64,000 bases of DNA from UBA6059 sp964351595 (GCA_964351595.1 CAYGOT010000020.1:1-64000), one strand, 5' to 3'; counted from the stretch's first letter, positions 1 to 8,384 are shown. Numbers and translations: made by a program. Notes: generated by a model from the letters alone, not told the origin.

Positions 1-121
1 CACTAATTCCATCGGGTATATAATTGGCTACTAAAGTAGGGATGCCAATACCCAGGTTGACATACCAACCATCTTGTAATTCCTGTGCAATTCTTCGAGC
101 AATTCCGTTTTTATCAAGCAT
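1..121 (-). CDS. scoB: 3-oxoacid CoA-transferase subunit B, N-terminal part (runs off left edge)
   Basis: Only the first 40 residues are present. They begin MLDKNGIARRIAQEL and contain NLGIGIPTLV, the glycine-rich start typical of the B subunit of succinyl-CoA:3-ketoacid CoA transferase, which moves CoA from succinyl-CoA to acetoacetate. The catalytic glutamate of this family lies in the part outside the window. The start codon sits one base after the stop of the preceding four-helix-bundle gene (TGATATG), so translation is probably coupled to it. The A subunit lies just upstream in the same direction, which supports the call. Confidence 0.85.
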   Translation of the reverse strand, partial: MLDKNGIARRIAQELQDGWYVNLGIGIPTLVANYIPDGIS

Positions 122-122
122 A

Positions 123-512
123 TCAATTTGTTGATTTGAAGATGTGTTGATGAGATGATTTTTTAGCTTTTTTTGAAGATGAGATGATCTTGGACAATAC
201 CTTGATGATTGAATCCAAAGTTTGACTCAATTGATCTGGGTCTGGATAGTTGCGAGCATGTGTGCAGACGTCAAGCCAATACTGAGTTTCGTCGGCTTCC
301 TTGGCTGCAATTTTGAGCTTAAGGATAAAGTCCGCTTTGCTTTCAGCGTTTTGCGCTTCTCTGATATTTGCACCTATGGATGTTCCTGATTTGAGCAGTT
401 GTCGAGCAATAATATATTTTCTATGCTCTTCTAGTTTTTCACAAAAGGCCACAATTTTAAGCGCAAAAACGAAGCTCAAGTCTACTATTAAGTTTGGCCT
501 ATCGTCTCTCAT
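123..512 (-). CDS. Four-helix-bundle protein of the 23S rRNA intervening-sequence (S23) family
   Basis: This 129-residue helical protein carries the family signature: GTSIGANIREAQ near residues 43-54, followed by KADFILKLKIAAKEADETQYWL near 59-80. The family was first found inside 23S rRNA intervening sequences and is common as an orphan gene in Bacteroidota; its function is not established. Here it is not in an rRNA gene but sits between scoA and scoB, 54 bases after scoA and one base before scoB. The tail is rich in Ser and Lys. The flanking DNA is AT-rich, as is usual for this family. The family call is firm; any role in the sco operon is unknown. Confidence 0.85.
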   Translation of the reverse strand: MRDDRPNLIVDLSFVFALKIVAFCEKLEEHRKYIIARQLLKSGTSIGANIREAQNAESKADFILKLKIAAKEADETQYWLDVCTHARNYPDPDQLSQTLDSIIKVLSKIISSSKKAKKSSHQHIFKSTN

Positions 513-566
513 GATTGATAACTATTGGAAATACCTCAATATTCAAATCAGTTAATCTTCAAATTA

Positions 567-1265
567 TCAACTTGAACTTCTGATAGTTCTCTGTTCAATT
601 CTTTTTTCGTAATTCACACCCTGAAATATCCGTTGTACAAATATGCCAGGAGTGTGAATATAGTTGGGGTCAAGCTCGCCCGGTTCAACCAACTCCTCCA
701 CTTCTGCGATTGTGATTTTGCCGGCCATGGCCATAGGAGGATTGAAATTGCACGCTGTACCCTTATAGACCAGATTACCCAAACGATCCCCTTTCCATGC
801 TTTGACCAGCGAAAAGTCAGCAGTCAGGGCAGACTCCAGGATGTGGGGTTTACCGTCAAAAACACGCACTTCCTTACCTTCGGCCACCTCTGTGCCGTAT
901 CCTGCTGGTGTAAAGAAGGCCGGAATACCAGCTCCACCGGCTCTGCATCTTTCAGCAAGACTTCCTTGCGGAATAAGGTCTACTTCCAGTTCCCCACTGA
1001 GCATCTGCCTTTCGAATTCAGCATTTTCTCCCACATAGCTGGAAATCATTTTTTTGATCTGATGATGTTGAAGAAGAAGTCCTAATCCAAAGTCATCAAC
1101 ACCAGCATTGTTGCTGATGCAAGTGAGACCTTTGACTTTAAGGTCGACCAATGCGGAAATGCAATTTTCGGGTATACCACAGAGCCCAAAACCACCAAGC
1201 ATCAGCGTCATATCATCCCGGATGTCTTGGATGGCTTGATGCGCATCTTTCACTACTTTGTTCAT
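567..1265 (-). CDS. scoA: 3-oxoacid CoA-transferase subunit A
   Basis: This 232-residue protein matches the usual length of the A subunit of succinyl-CoA:3-ketoacid CoA transferase. GGFGLCGIPEN near residue 24 is the family fingerprint, and FFTPAGYGTEVAEGKEVR and HTPGIFVQRIFQG are typical later blocks. It forms the heteromeric enzyme with ScoB and serves ketone-body and acetoacetate use. It begins nine bases after the flavin reductase gene and probably shares its promoter. The usual scoA-scoB adjacency is broken by the inserted four-helix-bundle gene. Confidence 0.92.
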   Translation of the reverse strand: MNKVVKDAHQAIQDIRDDMTLMLGGFGLCGIPENCISALVDLKVKGLTCISNNAGVDDFGLGLLLQHHQIKKMISSYVGENAEFERQMLSGELEVDLIPQGSLAERCRAGGAGIPAFFTPAGYGTEVAEGKEVRVFDGKPHILESALTADFSLVKAWKGDRLGNLVYKGTACNFNPPMAMAGKITIAEVEELVEPGELDPNYIHTPGIFVQRIFQGVNYEKRIEQRTIRSSS

Positions 1266-1274
1266 AGGATATTT

Positions 1275-2183
1275 TTATATTTCATCTACGATTCTCAATA
1301 CGGCGTGTGCTTTTTCAGACTTTCCTTTTTCGATGTACTTTTTCCCAATCCGGTGAAGTCCATCTTTGATTAAGTCTCTCTGTCCCTCAAACTCAAGAAA
1401 CAACTCCTTTACTCGTGTAATTTGCCTTGCTTGAGTGATTTCATCCGATGAGGGTTGCTTCTCTAAATTACCCAGGCGTCCCAGGTTATTTGCCGTTAAA
1501 ATGTTGCTATTACGGATACTAGGAGAGAGTTGATCAACACCAATGCCCTTGGTCTTTAGCGGCTTGGGAATTTCAAATAATGCCTCGCCATGAGCCCGTA
1601 CGTACCAGTTTTCTCCTAATCGTCCTACATAGTCCAGTTTTTCTGTGTCAAGTGTCTGATCATCCTTCAAATAATCAGAATCTATGTGAATCCTTTGGAT
1701 TCTTGAGATGACTAGATTACCCGCACCACCTTCTTCACCAAGCTCGATCACCTGATCAACGGTACACTCAAACGAGACGGGAGACTCTAAGACACGAGGC
1801 GGTTTGACCGTCTCCGAGGCACGCTCCTTGAAACCCGCTTTGACAAACTCGTTCACACCTTGCTCATACTCTGTACTGGCCAGCGACATCTTCTCGACCA
1901 TGGCATAGTTGACCATATTGATCACTACTTCCGGCACAGCCTTTATATTTTCATAAGTATGCTTATTCGAGCCATCTCTACCTCTTTTCGCAGGTGCGAA
2001 AATCAAAATCGGAGGGTTGGCGCTGAACACATTGAAGTAACTAAATGGACTGAGGTTGACATTGCCGTTGGCATCAACCGTACTGGCAAACGCTATCGGT
2101 CTTGGACCCACTCCAGACAGTAGGTAGCCATGCACTTGTTGGGTAGAAAGGGTAGAAGGGTCTATAGAGAGTATTTTGCTCAT
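1275..2183 (-). CDS. Flavin reductase family protein (FMN-binding split barrel)
   Basis: The N-terminal 190 residues match the flavin reductase / DIM6-NTAB fold: VGPRPIAFAST near residues 26-36, NLSPFSYFNVFSANPPI near 43-59 and a GRDGSNKHTYENI block typical of the group. Such proteins bind FMN and reduce flavin or act as oxidoreductases on unknown substrates. A further 100 residues at the C-terminus, helical and charged, go beyond the core domain and may be a linker or oligomerisation region. It is the first gene of a tight minus-strand run with scoA and scoB, so a link to keto-acid catabolism is possible but inferred. Confidence 0.8.
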   Translation of the reverse strand: MSKILSIDPSTLSTQQVHGYLLSGVGPRPIAFASTVDANGNVNLSPFSYFNVFSANPPILIFAPAKRGRDGSNKHTYENIKAVPEVVINMVNYAMVEKMSLASTEYEQGVNEFVKAGFKERASETVKPPRVLESPVSFECTVDQVIELGEEGGAGNLVISRIQRIHIDSDYLKDDQTLDTEKLDYVGRLGENWYVRAHGEALFEIPKPLKTKGIGVDQLSPSIRNSNILTANNLGRLGNLEKQPSSDEITQARQITRVKELFLEFEGQRDLIKDGLHRIGKKYIEKGKSEKAHAVLRIVDEI

Positions 2184-2213
2184 TTCTTTATCGGGGTTAT
2201 CACTAAGCTAATT

Positions 2214-2240
2214 CAAAAATAGAGATATCTCTTTAGTCAA
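2214..2240 (-). promoter_or_regulatory. Predicted promoter of the flavin reductase / sco operon with an internal palindrome
   Basis: On the minus strand, TATTTTTG (2221-2214) matches the Bacteroidota -7 element TAnnTTTG and TTG (2240-2238) fits a -33 element. The spacer is 16 bases, slightly short. The spacer begins inside a perfect 12-bp palindrome AGAGATATCTCT (2221-2232), which could be an operator. The position, about 30 bases before the start codon, is suitable. Confidence 0.5.
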
Positions 2241-2367
2241 TCGAGGGTTTTGCCAGGAATGCTTCATGGTATGATTATGATCCATGAACGTGGCGTATAT
2301 TCACCGAGCGTTATTGCTTTTCCAAATTGTTTTTTGCTAATTGAAAACTCACCCCAAGATTATATAC

Positions 2368-2769
2368 ATGAGAAGCCTGGTTCTAATCATTCTTGTCGTA
2401 CCGTTATTATGTTTTTGTCAATCTAATCGACCTGCCCAGGCAGATTCATTCGCTGACCTGAAAATTGGTAAAAGCCAAACTGGAGTCAAGGCTAAAATCT
2501 CAGCTGTTCAACCAATCGGGCAAGACTGGCAATTAGACCTGATGATTGATAAGAGTAAGCAAGGGGGGGCATCATCGCCTATCATTCCGGTAGGTAGGGC
2601 GCTCAAAGCCCAAATTGCTGAACTGACCCTCCAAAAGCTTGACAAGCTTAGGTCTACAACTCTTTCGGCCGACATTTCTAAGGCGCATACCTGCTTAGCT
2701 GTGTTAGGCTCCAGAAATAAGCAAACTGATGTCTACGAAATTTATGATTTGATTCTATTAGATAATTAA
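2368..2769 (+). CDS. Small exported protein, probable lipoprotein, function unknown
   Basis: From ATG 2368 the product has 133 residues: MRSLVLIILVVPLLCFCQS is a hydrophobic export signal with cysteines at residues 15 and 17, one of which could be the lipidated residue, though the lipobox is not classical. An in-frame TTG 27 bases upstream would lengthen the positive N-terminus and is less likely. The mature part is polar, with no motif I recognise. It lies 26 bases upstream of the large secreted protein gene and may be cotranscribed with it. Confidence 0.6.
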   Translation: MRSLVLIILVVPLLCFCQSNRPAQADSFADLKIGKSQTGVKAKISAVQPIGQDWQLDLMIDKSKQGGASSPIIPVGRALKAQIAELTLQKLDKLRSTTLSADISKAHTCLAVLGSRNKQTDVYEIYDLILLDN

Positions 2770-2795
2770 TATTACTCATCAACTCCATCATACCT

Positions 2796-5700
2796 ATGAA
2801 GTCATTTAACCTTTTAGCGGTTCCTTTAATCATCCTATTTGGAATTGTCGTTTTCGTAGATATCTCCGCACCGACTGAGCGAGAAGAGAAGATTCGGAAA
2901 AAGAAAGCAAGACTGGAGCACTATCACAGAATGCTGCAAGATCCTGCTACAGGAGCCATACCCGAGCTGGTGCGATTGAGAGAGCTTGCCTATCGGGAAC
3001 GAATGAGAGAACGGTATGGTACCCTCAGGACTCAAAATGACCTTGTGCATACTTGGTCCGAGTTGGGCCCTTCCAACGTGGGTGGCAGGACGAGAGCACT
3101 GGCTTTGGATCGTAGGAACAGCAATATCGTTTTTGCTGCTGGGGTCTCAGGTGGCATTTGGAAGTCGAACGACGATGGTGATACCTGGCGGAGTGTGTCT
3201 CCCAATGGAAGCAATCTTAGTATTACCTCGATAGCTCAGGACGCAGTGGACGCTGATACCTGGTATGCTTCTACGGGTGAAGTGAGCAACAACACGGCTT
3301 CTGGTAAGAATGAAGAAGGATCACCCTTTGGTGGGGCTGGGGTGTATATCTCGGCAAACAACGGAGAGACCTGGGATATTTTGACTTACACAGAAAGCTC
3401 GCCCACACAGTATACTGCCAGCAGTTCGCCCAACCTTAATATCAAGAATGCCCAGTCTACACCGTTTGACTACACTACTAAAGTCTATACACATGATTTT
3501 TCCGGTAATGCGGCAGTTTTCATTTGTTCGCAAAACCGTGGCATTTGGATATCCACTGATCAAGGTCAGACATTTGACAAATTTGCTCATCAGAATCTGG
3601 GTGAGCTAGGCAACAACCTCACCGATGATCCGCAATATGTGGATGTGGTGGTAGATGAATCAAATATCATCACTGTTTTCCTGGGGCCTAGGTCCGCCCA
3701 GTCGCCATACGGCTTCTATCGCTCATACGATCTCGGTGAAACATTCTTCAATGTGACGCCAGAGGACTATCTCGGTACTATAGACAGTAGGACGCTACTA
3801 GCATTTGCTCCTTCAAACAATAAGCTGTTGTATGCTTTCAACCATCTGGGAGTCGATGATCATTCGTTATATGCATTTGATTTTACGAACTATGATGATG
3901 ATACCGGAGATCTACTGTTTTCAGATTTGACAGCTAACCTACCGGAATTTGAGCGTAGTATCTTCGGAGGATCAGAAGGCTTTTCGACCCAGGAGGGATA
4001 TGACATGGCATTGGCTATTCATCCTACCAACCCTGATATTGTAGTGCTTGGCTATGTCAATCTTGTGCGTTCGATTGATGGCTTCAAAACATCAATTATC
4101 GATGATGCGGCTTTTAGCTGGATAGGGGGTAATGACAACCCTGACCTGTTAGATGAAGGTATCAGCTTTGAAGAGGACTTCAAGCATCATGCGGATCAGC
4201 ATATCGTGATATTTGACCCAAACAATCCTGATATGATATGGTCGGGTCATGATGGTGGAATCTCAAAGACGGATGATATAACAGCGAACAGGGTGAGTTG
4301 GATCTCTAAGAACAACGACTACAACGTTACCCAATACTTCCATGTGTCCATAAGTCAGGGAGTAGATAAGTTCACGATAGGAGGGACACAGGATAATGGT
4401 ACCCCCTCTATGGATTTTAGTGGGTTCAGCGGCTCTTTGCTTCCTAGTTTGGGTGACGTATCTTCCGGGGATGGGTCTTATTCTTACATCGCCGAGGATT
4501 TCTTTTACGCCTCATCACAGGAAGGCAATGTTTCCGTTTCTAACATTGAAGACTTCCTTGATGTTACCAGGCCTGACTTCAACAAGCTCTTCATTCACCC
4601 ATTTGCAATAGACCCGAATGATGAGGGGACCATATTTTTCCCTGAAGCTTTTAACGGTGGGTTGGCCCGAAACACACAAGTAGATGAGGCATTTTCCACA
4701 CTTGATCAGGGACAGATAGATGATGGTTGGGAAGAAATAGAATTTGACCAATCCTTCTCGATAAGTGCGCTGCGTGTGACGGATATGAATCCCAGCCATC
4801 GATTGTATATTGGAGGTACTGAGAGCAGTGGTGATCCCTACCTGCTAATAATGGAAAATGCGACCACAGCTACCGCAAGTGACATAGAGGCCGTTCAAGT
4901 GGGAGCACCCAATGGTGCTTGGTTAAATGATATAGCGATCAACCCGTCAGATGGAGATGAAATACTGCTGGTCTATTCAAATTATAATATTGCGGGTCTT
5001 TATCATTCTACAGATGGGGGTCAGACATTTACGGTAGTGGAAGGCAACTTGGGCGAGGGGGACGATAGGGATGGGGTAGGAGAAACGGGACCCTCGCTGC
5101 GTTCCGCTGAGATTATCAACTATCCAAATGGAGATACAAAATATGTGGTGGCAACAAGTATTGGAGTTTTTAGTACAGAGTCGCTTTCCGGAGCTTCGAC
5201 CTTGTGGGAGCTGGAAGTCGACCAGCTGGATAATGTAGTCGTCGAAGACCTTGATGTCAGAATAGCCGATGGTACCATAGTGGCTGGTACTGTAGGCAGA
5301 GGAGCTTTTATTGGACTTGCCGAGCAAGTGACAGTAGACCTTCCTAATCTGGAACTGACCTCCTTTACAATTACGAATCAGGACGGGTCAACCAGCATTA
5401 CTGTCGGAGATCAGGTCTTTTTTAACCTATCGATTACCAACTCGGGTAGCATGCCTACCACTTCGGGTTTTACCATCAGCTATACGGTAAGCGATGATGT
5501 ATTCACCTCTGATTTTACTGAGACTATAGCCGTCGGAGCTTCTATTGATGAGGTTGTGGAAGGAGCTAGCCCGTCAGCTGCAGGGTCTATTACTGTCATA
5601 GCGAAACTCGACTCTGAGGAGATCATCGCCGAGTCTAATGAAAATGATAATTCTCAAACTGTGACGCTTACCATTCAGGAGATTGGCTCACCCGATCCAC

Positions 5701-6242
5701 TTGTGGTGGATTTTGCAGTAGCATCGTCTGAGGTGGGAGTTGGTGAGTCCATAAGCTTTGACCCGGCGGTATCTGGAGGTGTGCCTCCGTATACTTATGC
5801 ATGGTTATTTGAGGGTGGTGATCCCGGAGCTTCCACTGAAGAACAGCCAACGGTAGCTTATGGAGATGCTGGCGAATATGATGTAGTGCTGGAAGTGACG
5901 GACGCAGAGGGCACCATTGCAGCAGAATCTAAAGCCTCATTCATATCAGTCGAAGAAATGGTCGAAACGGGTATTGTGGATGAAGGCACGAGTCAGATGA
6001 TTTCTGTTTACCCGAATCCGGTGATTAACAACAGCTTCAAAATAGAACTTCAGGAAGGGTTACGCTTTGAAAGCCTGAATAGTTTAAGACTGATATCCCT
6101 GAGTGGACAATCTATGAACATTATCCCTCGGCAGGAAGCTGGACATCTCTTCATTTCAACTCGTTCAATAGTACCGGGAGCATATGTGCTGCTGTATGAA
6201 CTGGAAGGGAAATTTGGTAGCACGAGAATATTGATAAGATAA
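2796..6242 (+). CDS. Large secreted protein with BNR/Asp-box propeller, CARDB, PKD and type IX sorting domain
   Basis: The 1148-residue product starts with a hydrophobic export segment (residues 4-24) and a charged helical stretch. A sialidase/VPS10-like propeller follows, with Asp-box motifs SNDDGDTW (about 122), SANNGETW (187), STDQGQTF (252), SYDLGETF (311) and STDGGQTF (738). A CARDB-like adhesion domain spans about 845-960, a PKD domain (YAWLFEGGDP, DAGEYDVVLEVTDAEG) about 969-1055, and a C-terminal type IX sorting domain starts at VYPNPV near 1070. The protein is therefore expected to cross the outer membrane and be anchored or released at the surface. I cannot tell whether it is an enzyme: propellers of this kind include hydrolases and structural proteins. 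It is followed by a clear terminator. Confidence 0.85.
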   Translation: MKSFNLLAVPLIILFGIVVFVDISAPTEREEKIRKKKARLEHYHRMLQDPATGAIPELVRLRELAYRERMRERYGTLRTQNDLVHTWSELGPSNVGGRTRALALDRRNSNIVFAAGVSGGIWKSNDDGDTWRSVSPNGSNLSITSIAQDAVDADTWYASTGEVSNNTASGKNEEGSPFGGAGVYISANNGETWDILTYTESSPTQYTASSSPNLNIKNAQSTPFDYTTKVYTHDFSGNAAVFICSQNRGIWISTDQGQTFDKFAHQNLGELGNNLTDDPQYVDVVVDESNIITVFLGPRSAQSPYGFYRSYDLGETFFNVTPEDYLGTIDSRTLLAFAPSNNKLLYAFNHLGVDDHSLYAFDFTNYDDDTGDLLFSDLTANLPEFERSIFGGSEGFSTQEGYDMALAIHPTNPDIVVLGYVNLVRSIDGFKTSIIDDAAFSWIGGNDNPDLLDEGISFEEDFKHHADQHIVIFDPNNPDMIWSGHDGGISKTDDITANRVSWISKNNDYNVTQYFHVSISQGVDKFTIGGTQDNGTPSMDFSGFSGSLLPSLGDVSSGDGSYSYIAEDFFYASSQEGNVSVSNIEDFLDVTRPDFNKLFIHPFAIDPNDEGTIFFPEAFNGGLARNTQVDEAFSTLDQGQIDDGWEEIEFDQSFSISALRVTDMNPSHRLYIGGTESSGDPYLLIMENATTATASDIEAVQVGAPNGAWLNDIAINPSDGDEILLVYSNYNIAGLYHSTDGGQTFTVVEGNLGEGDDRDGVGETGPSLRSAEIINYPNGDTKYVVATSIGVFSTESLSGASTLWELEVDQLDNVVVEDLDVRIADGTIVAGTVGRGAFIGLAEQVTVDLPNLELTSFTITNQDGSTSITVGDQVFFNLSITNSGSMPTTSGFTISYTVSDDVFTSDFTETIAVGASIDEVVEGASPSAAGSITVIAKLDSEEIIAESNENDNSQTVTLTIQEIGSPDPLVVDFAVASSEVGVGESISFDPAVSGGVPPYTYAWLFEGGDPGASTEEQPTVAYGDAGEYDVVLEVTDAEGTIAAESKASFISVEEMVETGIVDEGTSQMISVYPNPVINNSFKIELQEGLRFESLNSLRLISLSGQSMNIIPRQEAGHLFISTRSIVPGAYVLLYELEGKFGSTRILIR

Positions 6243-6264
6243 TCGATACTGACGAAAAACAGTC

Positions 6265-6295
6265 AAAGCTCATTTCAATAGAGATGAGCTTTTTT
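6265..6295 (+). terminator. Intrinsic terminator after the secreted propeller protein
   Basis: AAAGCTCAT (6265-6273) pairs with ATGAGCTTT (6284-6292) around a 10-base loop, followed by a run of T. It lies 22 bases after the stop codon of the 1148-residue protein. Confidence 0.8.
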
Positions 6296-6378
6296 AATGA
6301 TCAAATTTGACCGAAGAAATAATTTGACTTCTGATAAAGCTTTATTCCTCTTAGGTTCATACTATAAACCAGGAAATT

Positions 6379-7530
6379 ATGAACAGACGACAAGCCATCT
6401 CCAAATCATCCAAGGCCGCAGCACTACCCTTCTTTGTGCCTATGATTAATGCAGGGTCATTCGAGCTGTTTGCCGATCAGGACAGACCTTATAGCAAGAG
6501 AACCCTGGAAGTGATGGAGAATAATACCATTATGGACATGCTCAGCCCACTTACCCTGAACGCTACTCAACTTTTCAACCTGATTATGAGGCCAGGCCAA
6601 TTCGAGGTGGGAGACCTTGGCAAATACAAAGAGGCAGGCATTGATGTCTATCATTTTGCGGTAGGCTTTGGTGGGCCCAATGCTTATCAGGATCTGCTCA
6701 AGTACTTTGGAAGTCTCAACGGCTTCATCGCCAATAATGGAGAGCAGCTTATGCGCATCGATAGTATTTCTGATATCGACCGTGTCAAGTCCAGCGGCAA
6801 AACAGGTATTCTTCTGGGGGTTCAAAATGCCGAGCACTTTACTAAAGTGGAGGATGTAGACGACTTCTACGGGCTCGGTCAGCGCATCTCCCAACTTACT
6901 TATAACACCAGAAATAGAATAGGCAATGGTTGCACAGAGCGGGTTGATGGAGGTATCAGCGATTTTGGCTTTGATGTGATCAAGCGGATGAATGAAGTCG
7001 GTATGGCAGTGGATGTTAGTCACTGTGGCGACCGCACCACCATGGATGCTTTTGAGGCGAGTAGCAAGCCGGTGCTCGTCACGCACTCCAATGCCCGGGC
7101 GCTCAACGATCACGTGCGCTGCAAGACAGATGAGGCGCTCAAGGCTATGGCTAAATCCGGAGGAGCTATCGGAATCACAGGTATGCGGAATTTTGTGAAG
7201 GCCACAGACCCCACGACCATCGAAGATGTGCTCAATCACTTCGACTATGTGGCCCGGCTCGTTGGCGTGGAGCACGTAGGAGTAGGTAGTGACATAGACT
7301 TGTACGGGTACGATGCTTTACCTGCAGACGAGCTGGCCAAGCTGCGTAGCAATCGCGATAATGAGAAGTACAAGAGCCGCGAACGCTCAGATATTGACCT
7401 GCTTAATCACCCCAAGCGTATGTTTGATTTGACCGAGGGTTTGATCGGGCGTGGTTACTCTGACCGGAACCTTGCGGGTATACTTGGTGGTCATTTTAAG
7501 AGGGCCCTATCGGAAATCTGGAAGGCATGA
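6379..7530 (+). CDS. Membrane dipeptidase family protein (peptidase M19), divergent subfamily
   Basis: The 383-residue protein matches M19 dipeptidases: LGQRISQLTYN near residue 172, VDVSHCGDRTT near 211, LVTHSNARAL near 232 and VGVGSDIDLYG near 302. The N-terminus has a twin arginine (residues 3-4) and a hydrophobic stretch, so Tat export is likely. The two later zinc histidines are present (SHCGD, THSNA). The classic first pair (HxD) reads as MDMLS here, and the bridging glutamate position reads as Gln in LGVQNAEH. I recall a known M19 branch with the same FQN-type block and GNGCTER motif, so this is a subfamily trait rather than random decay; activity on dipeptides is uncertain. AGGAAA precedes the start. 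Confidence 0.82.
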   Translation: MNRRQAISKSSKAAALPFFVPMINAGSFELFADQDRPYSKRTLEVMENNTIMDMLSPLTLNATQLFNLIMRPGQFEVGDLGKYKEAGIDVYHFAVGFGGPNAYQDLLKYFGSLNGFIANNGEQLMRIDSISDIDRVKSSGKTGILLGVQNAEHFTKVEDVDDFYGLGQRISQLTYNTRNRIGNGCTERVDGGISDFGFDVIKRMNEVGMAVDVSHCGDRTTMDAFEASSKPVLVTHSNARALNDHVRCKTDEALKAMAKSGGAIGITGMRNFVKATDPTTIEDVLNHFDYVARLVGVEHVGVGSDIDLYGYDALPADELAKLRSNRDNEKYKSRERSDIDLLNHPKRMFDLTEGLIGRGYSDRNLAGILGGHFKRALSEIWKA

Positions 7531-7635
7531 TCTCTAAAAATTTCAAACGTTTGCATAGATTTTAGGCGTATTATTAAAAATTCAACAATAATACCTTGAT
7601 TATGATAAATATCATGTAAATCTATCTTTTGGGTA

Positions 7636-7666
7636 TTGAATTGGTGGAATATGAGCCCTACATTTG
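7636..7666 (+). promoter_or_regulatory. Predicted promoter of the small ORF at 7695
   Basis: TACATTTG (7659-7666) is an exact match to the Bacteroidota -7 consensus TAnnTTTG, and TTG (7636-7638) lies 20 bases upstream, a proper -33 spacing. The start codon of the small ORF follows 28 bases later. Confidence 0.6.
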
Positions 7667-7694
7667 CCATATGTAGCAATTGATTTTTTCGCCT

Positions 7695-7880
7695 ATGTTG
7701 TTCCTCCACGACTCTCAGCAAATACAATTTTTTAAGTTCTATAAGCAGCTCAAGCAAGAGGCGCCAAATAGAAAAAAGATCAAGGAACACAGAGAGGAAT
7801 ACTACAGAAAAGGGCAGGAGTATGGTTTCTGCAACGACGAGATCCATGAGATCATCAACGAGTACCTAAGCGAGCACTAA
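7695..7880 (+). CDS. Small charged protein of unknown function
   Basis: From ATG 7695 this encodes 61 residues, MLFLHDSQQIQFFKFYKQL and onward, rich in Lys, Glu, Tyr and Phe and predicted mostly helical. I do not recognise a family. A consensus promoter lies just upstream and a strong terminator starts 28 bases after the stop, so it appears to be a complete single-gene transcript. A TTG at 7680 gives a five-residue longer form. The free-standing unit and biased composition make a real gene likely. Confidence 0.6.
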   Translation: MLFLHDSQQIQFFKFYKQLKQEAPNRKKIKEHREEYYRKGQEYGFCNDEIHEIINEYLSEH

Positions 7881-7907
7881 ACTAAACTTCTATTGATAGC
7901 GATTAAG

Positions 7908-7934
7908 TCCCGAAGTATCTTCGGGATTTCTTTT
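7908..7934 (+). terminator. Intrinsic terminator after the small charged protein
   Basis: TCCCGAAG (7908-7915) pairs perfectly with CTTCGGGA (7919-7926) around a 3-base loop, followed by TTTCTTTT. Confidence 0.85.
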
Positions 7935-7936
7935 GC

Positions 7937-7994
7937 TTATTAGTTAGACAAAAATGAAACTAATGAATTACATTCACGTTTGTCTAACTAATAA
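7937..7994. promoter_or_regulatory. Long perfect inverted repeat, candidate operator of the first PadR/permease module
   Basis: TTATTAGTTAGACAAA (7937-7952) and TTTGTCTAACTAATAA (7979-7994) are perfect 16-bp reverse complements separated by 26 bases; the arms start 42 bp apart, about four helical turns. A near-consensus -7 box CACGTTTG (7975-7982) overlaps the right arm. PadR proteins commonly repress their own operons by binding such repeats, and the padR start codon follows at 8049. A second module at 42467 has the same layout with different arm sequence. Confidence 0.75.
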
Positions 7995-8048
7995 AATTTG
8001 AGGTAAACACGATTGGCCGTGGGCTTTTCGGTTTGCCAATTGTCAATC

Positions 8049-8384
8049 ATGAAAGGATCTTATCTGGGTGAATTTGAAGAGCTCGTACTACTCACCGTGG
8101 GCTCGTTGTACAAGGAGGCTTACGGAGTAGCCATCATGGATGAAATCGAATCTCAAACCGAGAGAAGCGTCAATGTTAGCGCTGTGCACGCTGCTTTGAA
8201 GCGACTTGAAGCCAAGGGCTTTGTCAACTCCCATATGGGGGGTGCCACCAACGAAAGGGGAGGCCGCCGCAAGCGTTATTTCGAACTGACCCTTTCTGGT
8301 AAGAAGGTACTCGATGAATCTATGGCCTTGCGGACACAGCTCTATAGCAGGATACCCAATATCTCATACAGTTTTAGTTATTGA
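8049..8384 (+). CDS. PadR family transcriptional regulator
   Basis: From ATG 8049 the 111-residue protein is a single PadR winged helix: LGEFEELVLLTVGSL, then VSAVHAALKRLEAKGFV and ERGGRRKRYFELT. I chose this start because the paralogue at 42537 begins the same way (MKG.LGEFEE); a TTG at 8013 would add 12 unsupported residues. Its stop overlaps the permease start (TGATG), so the two are translationally coupled. It most likely represses this operon through the inverted repeat upstream; the ligand is unknown. Confidence 0.9.
   Translation: MKGSYLGEFEELVLLTVGSLYKEAYGVAIMDEIESQTERSVNVSAVHAALKRLEAKGFVNSHMGGATNERGGRRKRYFELTLSGKKVLDESMALRTQLYSRIPNISYSFSY

Noticed and set aside
633..1085. 150-codon plus-strand frame
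   Set aside because: It is antisense to scoA, which is well supported, and its composition is unlike a real protein.
6457..7275. 272-codon open frame on the minus strand
   Set aside because: It lies wholly inside the M19 dipeptidase gene, whose plus-strand frame has clear family motifs; the antisense protein matches nothing and is a shadow.
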